Source of the DNA: Sporosarcina sp.
GTDB taxonomy: Bacteria > Bacillota > Bacilli > Bacillales_A > Planococcaceae
DNA: 64,000 nucleotides
Assembly (NCBI GenBank): GCA_029263895.1
Contig: JARIDO010000029.1
Span: 1-64,000, forward strand
Direction: 5' to 3'
Shown: piece after piece, positions 16,023 to 25,338 of the stretch
Layout of the letters: every line of letters begins with the position of its first letter
How positions within the stretch are numbered: position 1 is the first letter of the stretch
The notes under the pieces: model-generated
What the model saw: the letters and a program-made list of their open reading frames with translations, nothing else
Told to the model about the DNA's origin: nothing
The model's database searches: none
Translations under genes and position numbers: made by a program

Positions 16023-17216
16023 TTATTCAAATGGCCAATTCGGCAGCATATTGCTCAGTTTCCTATCCTCACGATAACCAAGCACATATTCTGCCTGCAT
16101 TATTGTATGAATTTCCCGTGTTCCTTCATAAATGACAGGCGCTTTAGAATTTCGTAAAAAGCGTGCCACAGGATATTCATCCGAATAGCCATACGCACCA
16201 TGGATTTGGAACGCATCATCTGCCGATTTATTGGCAAAATCACAAGCTTGCCATTTAGCAAGTGACGTTTCCCGCGTGTTGCGAAATCCTTTGTTTTTCA
16301 ATTCTCCCGCACGATAGACAAGCAAACGACTCATTTGATAGCCAGCCTCCATGTTGGCTATCATTTGTTGAACGAGCTGATGTTTTCCAATGGCTTTACC
16401 AAATGTCTCCCGGGTGTGGCAGTAGTTCACGCTTTCTTCAAGACAGGCCATAATAAGCCCTACTGCACCTGCGGCTACCGTAAAACGACCGTTATCCAGT
16501 GCTGACATCGCAATTTTAAACCCTTCGCCTTCCGCGCCGAGTAAGTTAGCGGCAGGCACTCTCATATCCTCAAAAAATAATTCACCCGTATTTCCTGCAC
16601 GAATGCCATACTTTCCTTTAATCGCTTTGGAGGAAAATCCTGGTGTCGTTCGCTCTACAATAAAAGCACTGATGCCATGATGTTTTTTCGTTTTGTCCGT
16701 ATATGCGAATACAAGAAAATGGTCTGCCACATCACATAGAGAAATCCATGTTTTTTGACCATTCAATACGTAATCATCTCCGTCACGTACAGCAACTGTC
16801 GACATTGCAACTACATCGGAACCAGCTCCTGGTTCTGTTAAACCGAAAGCACCGATTTTCTCTCCTCTTGCTTGAGGAATTAAATAATTCTTTTTTTGTT
16901 CTTCGGTTCCCCACTGCATTAACGTCATGGAATTAAGTCCAATATGAACGGATACCGCTGTGCGAAATGCAGTATCCCCTCGTTCTAACTCTTCACAAAG
17001 AATCGCGAGAGAATTATAGTCCATTCCACTACCACCATATTGTTCAGGAACACAGACGCCCATAAAACCAAGGTCCGCGAGTTTCTTCCATATAGCAGAA
17101 TCAAAACCACCTTGGCTATCCCACTGTTGAATGTGTGGAATGATTGCTTCATCGACAAATTTCCGAGCTGTTTTTCGCAACATCATTTGTTCTTCTGTGA
17201 ATTCGAAGTCCATCAT
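16023..17216 (-). CDS. Acyl-CoA dehydrogenase
   Basis: 397 residues. N-terminal helical, central beta and C-terminal helical domains of the acyl-CoA dehydrogenase family are in order. F-G-L-T-E-P-G-A-G-S-D (about 121-131) contacts the flavin, T-W-I-S follows, and Y-E-G-T-R-E-I-H near residue 368 holds the likely catalytic glutamate. FAD-dependent alpha,beta-dehydrogenation, passing electrons to ETF. It is the last gene of a lysine-catabolic cluster, so a glutaryl-CoA dehydrogenase role is possible, but the residues do not prove the chain. Tandem ATGs at 17216 and 17213 follow AAAGGCGG. Confidence 0.85.
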   Translation of the reverse strand: MMDFEFTEEQMMLRKTARKFVDEAIIPHIQQWDSQGGFDSAIWKKLADLGFMGVCVPEQYGGSGMDYNSLAILCEELERGDTAFRTAVSVHIGLNSMTLMQWGTEEQKKNYLIPQARGEKIGAFGLTEPGAGSDVVAMSTVAVRDGDDYVLNGQKTWISLCDVADHFLVFAYTDKTKKHHGISAFIVERTTPGFSSKAIKGKYGIRAGNTGELFFEDMRVPAANLLGAEGEGFKIAMSALDNGRFTVAAGAVGLIMACLEESVNYCHTRETFGKAIGKHQLVQQMIANMEAGYQMSRLLVYRAGELKNKGFRNTRETSLAKWQACDFANKSADDAFQIHGAYGYSDEYPVARFLRNSKAPVIYEGTREIHTIMQAEYVLGYREDRKLSNMLPNWPFE

Positions 17217-17245
17217 TGTGCCGCCTTTCTTTCCTCCATATTTAG

Positions 17246-18415
17246 TCAGACATGCGCTTTGTTCATTTCCACACTCTCAATGATTGAGACACCACGTTTT
17301 TTCATTTCGGCAATATAGAGTTCTCCTGGCACAATTCTTTCCGGTGGATAAACACCACGTTTCGTAATAGTTCCGCGTCCAATCATTTGCGCTACAACAG
17401 AAATGGTGTTCGCAGTCGCACGTGCCATTGCAGTTTCGTTCACAGTTAAATCTTTTTCAGTAATGAGGTCATATTCAATGGTCATCGGGTTGTTGTTTTT
17501 CAGTCCACTAACAATCACACGAAGAAGGACAGCGTCTGATTTATCTCCTAATTTGAGCTGTGGTGTGAGATGCTCCCTCATCACATCTCTTATCTTTAGT
17601 TTGGCAACACCGTCAATTGTTACTTCAGTATGTCGATCCAGTAGACCTAGATCCACAAGTAACTGAAACTTCTCTGCATGCCCTTTGTAGCGAATCGTTT
17701 TGTATTCTAACGTATTCACGTTTGGAAACGATTTTGTTAGCGTAGAAGTTCCGCCAGATGTATGAAATGCCTCCAATTCCCCATAGTTATCAAAATAAAT
17801 GGACTCAATTTCTGATAAAGATGGAATCTCTATTAACTCGCCATTGCGTATGACATGAGATGTATCCGTGTAATGATCAAACACACCTTCAAGCGAGAAG
17901 ACAACATTATAGTTTAACGGCGGTTCTGGCTTCACTGGTATTCCACCAACATATAATTTAATTGTGTCGACTTCATCCAATTTCCCCGCTCCGTAACCAG
18001 CAAGTATATTAATCATTCCTGGTGCAACGCCGAGATCTGGAATGAGTGTGACACCTTTTGCCTCTGCCTCAGTAGCAAGACCTAATACTGCATCCGTTGC
18101 TCCACCAATATGTCCGCCTAAATCAATGGAATGAACACCTATCTCAATAGCTAATCTAGCTATTTTTTCATTGAACGTATAAAAGAGTGCATTAATGACG
18201 ACATCACCAAGCGCCATCACTTCTTTTAGTTGCTCATCATTAGAGGCATCTAGTAATAGAACTTGTAGTTTTTCCGTTTTCAACTCTGAAGCAAAGTCTT
18301 TTGCTTGCCTTACCTTCAAATCCGCTAGATAGACTCTTTCCACATCCTCACTTTTCACAAGATCTCTCGCAGCTTCTTTCCCCATTAAGCCTGCTCCAAG
18401 AATTACAATTTTCAT
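17246..18415 (-). CDS. L-lysine 6-dehydrogenase (saccharopine dehydrogenase-like)
   Basis: 389 residues. The NAD-binding motif G-A-G-L-M-G (7-12) opens a Rossmann domain. The body contains S-I-D-L-G-G-H and D-L-G-V-A-P-G-M (about 124-138), conserved in saccharopine reductase/lysine dehydrogenase proteins, with a catalytic domain after residue 140. Length and N-terminus fit Geobacillus-type lysine 6-dehydrogenase, which converts lysine to 2-aminoadipate semialdehyde (cyclising to piperideine carboxylate). The neighbouring semialdehyde dehydrogenase supports this. TAGGGGATGG precedes the ATG. A true saccharopine dehydrogenase is the alternative. Confidence 0.8.
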   Translation of the reverse strand: MKIVILGAGLMGKEAARDLVKSEDVERVYLADLKVRQAKDFASELKTEKLQVLLLDASNDEQLKEVMALGDVVINALFYTFNEKIARLAIEIGVHSIDLGGHIGGATDAVLGLATEAEAKGVTLIPDLGVAPGMINILAGYGAGKLDEVDTIKLYVGGIPVKPEPPLNYNVVFSLEGVFDHYTDTSHVIRNGELIEIPSLSEIESIYFDNYGELEAFHTSGGTSTLTKSFPNVNTLEYKTIRYKGHAEKFQLLVDLGLLDRHTEVTIDGVAKLKIRDVMREHLTPQLKLGDKSDAVLLRVIVSGLKNNNPMTIEYDLITEKDLTVNETAMARATANTISVVAQMIGRGTITKRGVYPPERIVPGELYIAEMKKRGVSIIESVEMNKAHV

Positions 18416-18436
18416 CGTCCCATCCCCTAACTTGGT

Positions 18437-19915
18437 TTAGTCCGTGTCAATTTGTGCGCGTTGTAATTTACCACTAAAATCTATATATATGCTTTTCCAC
18501 TCCGTGAAAACATCAAGCGCAGCAACACCCGAATCTCGGTGACCATTGCCTGTTCCCTTAGTACCTCCGAACGGCAGATGAATTTCAGCACCCGTTGTTC
18601 CTGCATTCACATAAACAATGCCTGTATCAAGGTCACGCTGCGCTTTAAATACTTGGTTGACATCACGCGAGAAAATTGAGCTAGATAATCCAAATTGAAC
18701 ACTGTTGTTCACTTCAATTGCCTCATCCAAACTAGACACTTCAATTAAAGATACAACAGGTCCAAAAATCTCTTCCTGTGCAAGTCTGCTATCCCATTTT
18801 ACGTCCGTAAAAACAGTTGGTTCATAATAATGACCTGTTGAAAACTTGCCTTCATTCAAAATATTTCCACCTATAAGTAATTTCGCACCTTCTTCTTTAC
18901 CGATTTGCACATAACTGTCTATTTTGTCTAACGCCTTCTGATTGATAACCGGTCCAATTGTTACTGATTCATCTAGACCATCTCCAATAGATAAGTCTTT
19001 CATGGCTGCAATTAACTTTTGTTCTAACACTGATTTAACAGCTTTATGGACAATGACACGGCTACACGCTGTACATCTTTGACCGGCAGTTCCAAAAGCA
19101 CTCCATAAAATGCCTTCTACCGCCAAATCAAGATCAGCATCATCCATCACGATAACCGCGTTTTTCCCTCCCATTTCAAGCGACACTTTCTTTAAATAGC
19201 GACCGCCTGTTTCAGCAACATGTCTTCCTGTTTCCGTCGATCCTGTAAAAGAAATAACTCGAACATCAGGATGTTCTATCATCGCAGTCCCAACTTCTGA
19301 ACCCGTACCAAAAACAATGTTGGCGACGCCTGCTGGTAATTCAGCTTCTTCGAATATCAATGCCATTTCATACGCCATCATTGGTGTTTCAGTTGCTGGT
19401 TTCCAAACGAACGCATTGCCAGCGACAATAGCAGGAAACGATTTCCACGTTGCAATTGCCACAGGGAAATTCCACGGTGTAATGAGTCCTACCACACCAA
19501 TTGGCGCACGTACACTCATTGCAAATTTATCCTGCAACTCTGATGGGACAGTTTCACCAACTAAACGGCGGCCTTCACCCGCCATATATAAAGCCATATC
19601 AATACCTTCTTGTACTTCTCCACGCGCCTCTTCAATCACCTTACCCATTTCTTTCGTTAACACTTGAGACAGATGCTCTTTTTTCTCTTTCATTAAGCGG
19701 CCAATTTCATATAAGTAATCCGCTCGCTTCGGCGCTGGAACGAGTGCCCAACGTTTTTGCGCTTCTTTAGCTGCTTGCACAGCGAGCCCCACATCTTCTT
19801 TTGTCGATAGTCTTACTTGCGCCAATTCTTGTCCATTTGCAGGATTGTAAACAGCGGTGTAATTAGCTCCCCCAGCTTGCTGCCATGAACCCCCAATGAA
19901 ATTCGTTAATTGCAT
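18437..19915 (-). CDS. Aldehyde dehydrogenase, probable 2-aminoadipate semialdehyde dehydrogenase
   Basis: 492 residues. NAD(P)-dependent aldehyde dehydrogenase with P-W-N-F-P (147-151), F-T-G-S-T-E-T-G (223-230), general base Glu247 in L-E-M-G-G-K and nucleophile Cys281 in G-Q-R-C-T-A. It oxidises an aldehyde to its acid. Placed 21 bp upstream of the lysine 6-dehydrogenase gene, the best assignment is oxidation of aminoadipate semialdehyde in lysine breakdown. First gene of the cluster, with a near-perfect cre site 31 bp before its start. Confidence 0.8.
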   Translation of the reverse strand: MQLTNFIGGSWQQAGGANYTAVYNPANGQELAQVRLSTKEDVGLAVQAAKEAQKRWALVPAPKRADYLYEIGRLMKEKKEHLSQVLTKEMGKVIEEARGEVQEGIDMALYMAGEGRRLVGETVPSELQDKFAMSVRAPIGVVGLITPWNFPVAIATWKSFPAIVAGNAFVWKPATETPMMAYEMALIFEEAELPAGVANIVFGTGSEVGTAMIEHPDVRVISFTGSTETGRHVAETGGRYLKKVSLEMGGKNAVIVMDDADLDLAVEGILWSAFGTAGQRCTACSRVIVHKAVKSVLEQKLIAAMKDLSIGDGLDESVTIGPVINQKALDKIDSYVQIGKEEGAKLLIGGNILNEGKFSTGHYYEPTVFTDVKWDSRLAQEEIFGPVVSLIEVSSLDEAIEVNNSVQFGLSSSIFSRDVNQVFKAQRDLDTGIVYVNAGTTGAEIHLPFGGTKGTGNGHRDSGVAALDVFTEWKSIYIDFSGKLQRAQIDTD

Positions 19916-19945
19916 TTCATCATTCCCCTTCCACGTTTAAACATT

Positions 19946-19960
19946 TTGAAAGCGCTTACT
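19946..19960. promoter_or_regulatory. cre (CcpA) site for the lysine catabolic cluster
   Basis: TTGAAAGCGCTTACT matches WTGNAARCGNWWWCA with one mismatch at the last base. It sits 31-45 bp upstream of the aldehyde dehydrogenase ATG, within the expected promoter zone, so repression by CcpA in sugar is likely. Confidence 0.65.
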
Positions 19961-20035
19961 ATTTGTTCTATTTCGACAACTTCGGCGATATTCCTTTAAT
20001 TTCAATTGCGAATGTGTGAGCCCTCATCCCATAAT

Positions 20036-20076
20036 AAAACGCTGCATTAGCAATTTTATGCCAATGCAGCGTTTTT
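20036..20076 (-). terminator. Terminator of the MFS transporter gene
   Basis: Stem AAAACGCTGCATT / AATGCAGCGTTTT with a 14-nt loop; A-run on the left gives a T-tract on the minus strand. Confidence 0.8.
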
Positions 20077-20089
20077 ATTCGTCTATCAA

Positions 20090-21610
20090 TTACTCTTCAT
20101 TTACTTTTACTTCAGGCTCTCGCTTCTGATACGTAGGTGGCATGACACGTTTTACAAATAGAGCTAAAACGACTGCTACAACTGCCACAAGCGTTGAAAT
20201 CCAAAAGGAAAATTGTATTCCTTCTAACATCGCTTGTGACTCGATTTGTTGTTTAAATTGTGCCAGCGCTTCTGCAGTGGAGGGTATATTGCCCGAAGCT
20301 TTTGCTTCGACAAACAGCGCTGCACCTTTAGATTCCATTCGCGTTGTCATTATCGTTAAAAGAATAGCCGACCCTATCGCACCCGACACTTGTTGTAACG
20401 TGTTATTCATAGCCGTGCCATGTGGGTTCGAAATCATCGGTAACTGGTTTAATCCATTTGTCATAATCGGCATCATAACCATCGATATTCCAAACATCCG
20501 AATCGTATAAACAAACATGATGTAGAAATAGTCTGCTTCCATACCAAGCCTACTCAATAAGTATGTCGAAATAACAGTAATCGAAAGTCCAATTACAGCT
20601 AACCCTCTCGCACCATACTTATCGAAAAGTCGCCCAGTAATCGGAGACATAATCCCCATCAAGATGGCTCCAGGTAACAATAGAATTCCAGAGTGGAATG
20701 GTGAGATTCCACGAATTGTTTGAACGTAAAGTGGTGTTAATATCATTCCTGAAAACATCGCAACAGACAGTACAATCGATATAACTGAAGCTAATGCAAA
20801 CATTGGATATTTGTAAATTCTAAAGTCTAACATCGGATCTTTCATACTTAATTGACGCAAAATAAATGCAATCAATGCAAGCGCTCCAATGACTATAGTG
20901 CCATAAACAATTGGAGAAGACCATCCTTTGTCACCTGCCGTACTGAACCCATAAAGCAGACCACCAAACCCTATACTAGACAGTATTATTGAAAATACAT
21001 CGAGTTTCATGTCTCGATTAGGTGTGATGTTACGTAATTTAAAGAACGCCAGAACGAGAACCGCAATCGAGAATGGTAAGACAATTGCAAAAAGCATTCT
21101 CCAAGAGTAGTGCTCAACAACCCAACCAGAAAGTGTTGGCCCAATTGCCGGTGCCGTAATCATGACCAAACCAAACATTCCCATTGCAGTTCCCCGTTTT
21201 TCTATCGGAAATGCTGTCAACATGACATTCATAAGAAGTGGCATCATCATTGCCGAACCAGCAGCTTGAATCATCCGTGAAGCGACAAGAATACCAAACG
21301 TTGGTGCATAAATGGCAATCCCTGTACCTAGCGTAAATAAAAACATAGCTAGTAAGAAGATTTTTCTATTCGTGAACTTTTGAATGAAAAATGCACTTGC
21401 AGGTATTAAAATACCGTTTACGAGCATGTATCCAGTTGTTAACCACTGCACTGTCGACGGACTCACTGTGAATTCTGTCATAATTGCAGGTAAAGCTACA
21501 TTCAATAAAGTGTTGTTCAGTAACGCTACAAATGCACCGACAAATAATATTGCAATCATTGCATACGGTGGTTTTTTGTGCATACTTGTAATATCTAATT
21601 TTGTTTCCAT
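20090..21610 (-). CDS. MFS drug transporter, DHA2 family (EmrB/LmrB-like)
   Basis: 506 residues with 14 predicted membrane helices, a proton-coupled multidrug exporter. Marks include L-N-N-T-L-L-N-V-A-L-P-A-I (about 33-45), the DHA2 motif D1 region, W-L-T-T-G-Y-M-L, and antiporter motif C-like G-P-T-L-S-G-W. The real start is the ATG at 21610 with GGAGG 8 nt upstream; the open frame continues 90 nt further but lacks a ribosome site. Divergent from a TetR gene that probably represses it. Confidence 0.85.
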   Translation of the reverse strand: METKLDITSMHKKPPYAMIAILFVGAFVALLNNTLLNVALPAIMTEFTVSPSTVQWLTTGYMLVNGILIPASAFFIQKFTNRKIFLLAMFLFTLGTGIAIYAPTFGILVASRMIQAAGSAMMMPLLMNVMLTAFPIEKRGTAMGMFGLVMITAPAIGPTLSGWVVEHYSWRMLFAIVLPFSIAVLVLAFFKLRNITPNRDMKLDVFSIILSSIGFGGLLYGFSTAGDKGWSSPIVYGTIVIGALALIAFILRQLSMKDPMLDFRIYKYPMFALASVISIVLSVAMFSGMILTPLYVQTIRGISPFHSGILLLPGAILMGIMSPITGRLFDKYGARGLAVIGLSITVISTYLLSRLGMEADYFYIMFVYTIRMFGISMVMMPIMTNGLNQLPMISNPHGTAMNNTLQQVSGAIGSAILLTIMTTRMESKGAALFVEAKASGNIPSTAEALAQFKQQIESQAMLEGIQFSFWISTLVAVVAVVLALFVKRVMPPTYQKREPEVKVNEE

Positions 21611-21704
21611 CTTTTTGTCCTCCATTATTACTGTGTGAATAAAAGTCCATCGCTCATTTATCCTGTTGAACAGTTTATACCGACAGTCCAAAATAATCAA
21701 CTTT

Positions 21705-21719
21705 CGTAAACGCTTTCAA
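21705..21719. promoter_or_regulatory. Possible cre site between the MFS and TetR genes
   Basis: On the minus strand TTGAAAGCGTTTACG, one mismatch to WTGNAARCGNWWWCA. Located 95 bp upstream of the MFS start and 103 bp upstream of the tetR start. Confidence 0.5.
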
Positions 21720-21821
21720 ATGAAATTTTTATTTAATATTGATGTCATAGTGTTCTTAAGCTAATATATATCTGTACTAACGGTATACTTTTAACTACAA
21801 CACGGTTTGAAAGGTGATCAA

Positions 21822-22718
21822 ATGAATGATCGAAAAAGGCAAGTATTGCTAACTGCCCAACGCTTATTTGTAGAAAATGGTTTTTCCACAACCTCCATAC
21901 AAGATATATTAAAAGAATCTGGAATATCTAAAGGAACTTTTTATAATTACTTCACATCTAAAAATGAATGTATGATGGCAATCCTTGAACAAATACACGA
22001 TATTGCTACTATTAAAAGAAGAGAATTGCTATTAGAAAATGATGCATCTGACAAAAACATTCTCGTCGAACAAATTTTCATTCGTATGCTCGTGAATCGG
22101 GAACAGAATTTACTTCCTATTTATGAAGCCATTTTCTATTCCGGCGATGCAGAGTTAAGAGATTATATACGAAAACATCTATTAGGAGAGGTTGCATGGA
22201 TTTCTGGACGTCTCATAGATGTTTATGGTGACGAGGCAACACCCTATGCACCTGATTGCGCAGTAATCATGCTTGGTATGATGCAACACTTCCTTCACTT
22301 TACGATAGCCAGTACAAAAAATGAATTCCATACACGTAAGATGATACAGTTTACGATGCGTCGGATTGATGCTGTCATGGCAAATATGATTGACACTAAA
22401 GATTCCCTATTAGAAAATGACATTTTACTTTCACTTAATTATCCAACAGTTGACAAAGACAATTTAAAGCAACAACTTGTAAGCCAGTTAGAAGGTTTTT
22501 TATGTTATCTACAAGTTGAACAGAAACAAAACGGTATTCAGTTTACACAATTTCTTTTAGAAGAAATTCGTTCAGAAAAACCAAGAGCCTTTTTATTGGA
22601 AACAGTTTCGCGTTCTTTCCGCGAAACATTTAGAGAAACACGCCATCACCAAGAGGCTATTGAAATCAGTTCAAGACTGTTGAAATACATTGATTTAAAT
22701 GAAGCCCACTCGAATTGA
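21822..22718 (+). CDS. TetR/AcrR family transcriptional regulator
   Basis: 298 residues. The N-terminal helix-turn-helix (about 3-50) has R-L-F-V-E-N-G-F-S-T-T-S-I-Q-D-I and G-T-F-Y-N-Y-F, textbook TetR. The ligand-binding part is about 100 residues longer than usual (around 190-210 in total) and seems to have an extra C-terminal helical segment after residue 195. Start is the ATG at 21822 behind AAAGGTGA. Divergently placed against the MFS exporter, its likely target. Confidence 0.85.
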   Translation: MNDRKRQVLLTAQRLFVENGFSTTSIQDILKESGISKGTFYNYFTSKNECMMAILEQIHDIATIKRRELLLENDASDKNILVEQIFIRMLVNREQNLLPIYEAIFYSGDAELRDYIRKHLLGEVAWISGRLIDVYGDEATPYAPDCAVIMLGMMQHFLHFTIASTKNEFHTRKMIQFTMRRIDAVMANMIDTKDSLLENDILLSLNYPTVDKDNLKQQLVSQLEGFLCYLQVEQKQNGIQFTQFLLEEIRSEKPRAFLLETVSRSFRETFRETRHHQEAIEISSRLLKYIDLNEAHSN

Positions 22719-22781
22719 AACCTTTTCAACCAATCATCCGTATAGTTAAAAACAAATAATACGTTGTATAGGAGGAATTCG

Positions 22782-23576
22782 ATGAATAACCACGAAATTG
22801 ACTACACATTACACGGGGATGACATGCAATTCGTTGAAGTGGAGCTAGATCCACAAGAAACAGTCATTGCCGAGGCTGGTGCACTCATGATGATGGAAGA
22901 CGGCATTGAAATGGAAACGATTTTTGGAGATGGGTCTGCGAATTCGAACAATGGAATAATGGGTAAATTAATGGGTGCCGGCAAACGACTGTTAACTGGC
23001 GAAAGTTTATTCATGACTACATTTACGAATACAGGTACTGGAAAGAAACATGTTTCTTTCGCTTCACCCTATCCAGGTAAAATCATTCCGATGGATTTAA
23101 GTGTTCACAACGGAAAGATTATCTGTCAAAAGGATGCTTTTCTAGCTGCTGCGAAAGGTGTAACGGTAGGCATAGAGTTCCAACGTAAGTTAGGTACAGG
23201 TTTCTTTGGTGGCGAAGGATTCATCATGCAGAAACTTGAAGGGGATGGCATGACGTTTATTCACGCTGGTGGAACAATCATTGAGAAAAAGCTAAACGTT
23301 GGTGAAGTTTTACGCGTTGACACTGGTTGCTTAGTTGCCATGACGCATGATGTCGATTACAGCATTGAAATGGTAAAAGGCGTGAAAACCGCTCTCTTTG
23401 GCGGTGAAGGCTTATTCTTTGCTACTTTGCGTGGACCAGGTACTGTTTGGATACAGTCATTGCCATTTTCCAGACTTGCTAGTCGTGTATTTGCTGCTGC
23501 ACCGCAAACACCTGGCGGTTCCCGAGATGAAGGTAGTCTTGCTGGTGGACTTTTCGATTTACTCGGCGGAAAATAA
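22782..23576 (+). CDS. AIM24/TIGR00266 family protein
   Basis: 264 residues. Beta-rich protein with the family marks E-A-G-A-L-M-M-M near residue 33, E-S-L-F-M-T-T-F near 77, [14 protein letters not shown] near 145 and [14 protein letters not shown] near 208. Related to yeast mitochondrial AIM24 and bacterial TIGR00266 proteins of unknown biochemical role. The Gly-rich C-terminal tail is typical. GGAGG precedes the ATG; a terminator follows directly. Confidence 0.85.
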   Translation: MNNHEIDYTLHGDDMQFVEVELDPQETVIAEAGALMMMEDGIEMETIFGDGSANSNNGIMGKLMGAGKRLLTGESLFMTTFTNTGTGKKHVSFASPYPGKIIPMDLSVHNGKIICQKDAFLAAAKGVTVGIEFQRKLGTGFFGGEGFIMQKLEGDGMTFIHAGGTIIEKKLNVGEVLRVDTGCLVAMTHDVDYSIEMVKGVKTALFGGEGLFFATLRGPGTVWIQSLPFSRLASRVFAAAPQTPGGSRDEGSLAGGLFDLLGGK

Positions 23577-23583
23577 TAATTGC

Positions 23584-23628
23584 AAAGACCGTCTTAATGT
23601 TCAAGAATCGAACGATAAGACGGTCTTT
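23584..23628 (+). terminator. Terminator after the AIM24 gene
   Basis: Perfect 13-bp stem AAAGACCGTCTTA / TAAGACGGTCTTT with a 19-nt loop, shared by two convergent genes. Confidence 0.8.
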
Positions 23629-23665
23629 ACTATTCTAACGGAAGTATTAATACATACACTCAGTA

Positions 23666-25174
23666 CTAACTAAGTATCGGATTGTCTGACGTAACAATAT
23701 CCTCTGCACCTTCGCTATTTTCAACTTCTGATTCAATCGTTTTACCAAGTACGTAATACTCCGTCTCCTCTTGATCTAAACTATTATAACGTTTCGCGAT
23801 AAATCCATAGAACACTAGACCGAGGATAGCCCATCCAAGTAATAATAAATAAGACGGCGTTGTAAGAGATGCTGGTGACAGTGGTACAAGTAACAGCAAT
23901 AAAAATATCGCACTCGCAATCATCCCTATAAGTGCTAATAATTTTTTAATAGGTGCAATTTCTCTTCCCGCTTTTTCAGCACCCCACGCAAGAACCTTAT
24001 AGGCTGCAAAACACGTAAAGAAATACGCAACGGATACACCTGTAGAAGACATATCAACAATCCACGACAGTGCTTGTCTACCAAACCAAGGTGTCGGCAA
24101 CGTAATGACTGTTACAAACCATATTCCCCAAACAGGTACGTTACTCTTTTTCGTCATTGTTCTAAATACATTTGGCAATGCCCGAGCCCTTGCCATCGAA
24201 AACAATAGTCTACTTGACGACATATAAAAACCGTTTAATCCTGTAAATATCCCCATAATGATGGCAACCGCCATTACAATGATCCCCACCAGTCCGAGAG
24301 ATGAATAAATAACGTCTCCCGTTAGCCAAAGATTCCCGTCAACTCCTGCAGTCCTTGGGAAAGTCCATGCAGTTAAACCAATCATCACTGCATAGATCAA
24401 AAACGATGTGAATAACGACATAACAATTAAGACTGTCGCCTTACGAGGTGAAAAGTCAAATTCCTCAGCAGCTTGCGGTACATTATCGAAACCTACGTAC
24501 GCCCAAGGTGCAATCGCTAAAATAACGAGAATCGATACGAGAATCGATTGATTCCCTTTAAATAATGGCTGAATATTTTCCATAGGATTTTGTGCTACAT
24601 CGAATGTGAATAACCCAAGTAAAACAACACCCGCTACAAGTAATATACTAAAGTAAAATTGCATCTTACCAGACACACTTGTACCTGTCGTATTAATAAG
24701 TGCAAAAATAATGATAATGAACGAGGAAATAAGTACTTCAGGTAAATATACATCCCAACCAGCTACCGAATATAAATAGCCTTGCTTCATAAAACCTGGC
24801 GCTAAAAACTTAAGTAAAAGTGAGAACGCTGATGCATTCAACGCTACAATTGATATGTACCCAAGGGATAAAAACCATCCACAAATGAACGCCCATTTCT
24901 TTCCTGCTGCAATAAATGCATATGTAAAACCTCCACCGGAAACCGGAAACTTCTTAATCATTACTCCGTAGCTCGATGCGATAACCATCATAATAACCGC
25001 ACCTATTAACAATCCTATTGTTGCACCTAGCGGACCCGATTCGCCAATCCAATCGCCGGGTAATATAAATGCTCCCCAACCTACCGATGAACCTAGTGCT
25101 ATTGCAAAAACCCATGAAGGTTTCAATGTTTTCGTTAACTTTCGCCTCTGTTGATCTGAATCAGCATTTTCCAT
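23666..25174 (-). CDS. APC family amino acid permease
   Basis: 502 residues, about 12 membrane helices. The N-terminal G-S-S-V-G-W-G-A-F-I-L-P-G-D (about 28-41) is the unwound helix 1 that binds the substrate carboxyl group. P-V-S-G-G-G-F-T-Y-A-F (about 77-87) and A-Y-V-G-F-D-N-V-P-Q-A (helix 6) are also typical. The acidic C-terminal tail is hydrophilic. The substrate is not fixed by sequence. Divergent from hutG. Confidence 0.85.
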   Translation of the reverse strand: MENADSDQQRRKLTKTLKPSWVFAIALGSSVGWGAFILPGDWIGESGPLGATIGLLIGAVIMMVIASSYGVMIKKFPVSGGGFTYAFIAAGKKWAFICGWFLSLGYISIVALNASAFSLLLKFLAPGFMKQGYLYSVAGWDVYLPEVLISSFIIIIFALINTTGTSVSGKMQFYFSILLVAGVVLLGLFTFDVAQNPMENIQPLFKGNQSILVSILVILAIAPWAYVGFDNVPQAAEEFDFSPRKATVLIVMSLFTSFLIYAVMIGLTAWTFPRTAGVDGNLWLTGDVIYSSLGLVGIIVMAVAIIMGIFTGLNGFYMSSSRLLFSMARARALPNVFRTMTKKSNVPVWGIWFVTVITLPTPWFGRQALSWIVDMSSTGVSVAYFFTCFAAYKVLAWGAEKAGREIAPIKKLLALIGMIASAIFLLLLLVPLSPASLTTPSYLLLLGWAILGLVFYGFIAKRYNSLDQEETEYYVLGKTIESEVENSEGAEDIVTSDNPILS

Positions 25175-25338
25175 TTCTATCTGCCCCCTATGTCTTTACG
25201 TAAATATTCCCTAATAAACTGTTAAAAAACATCATATCGCAACTTTTTTATTAAACTATTATTCAGACAAATAGAAGTTGTATTCTTTTAGCATCACTTT
25301 ATACTAGGAATAAGACCACTTTCTGGGAAGGAATGAGC

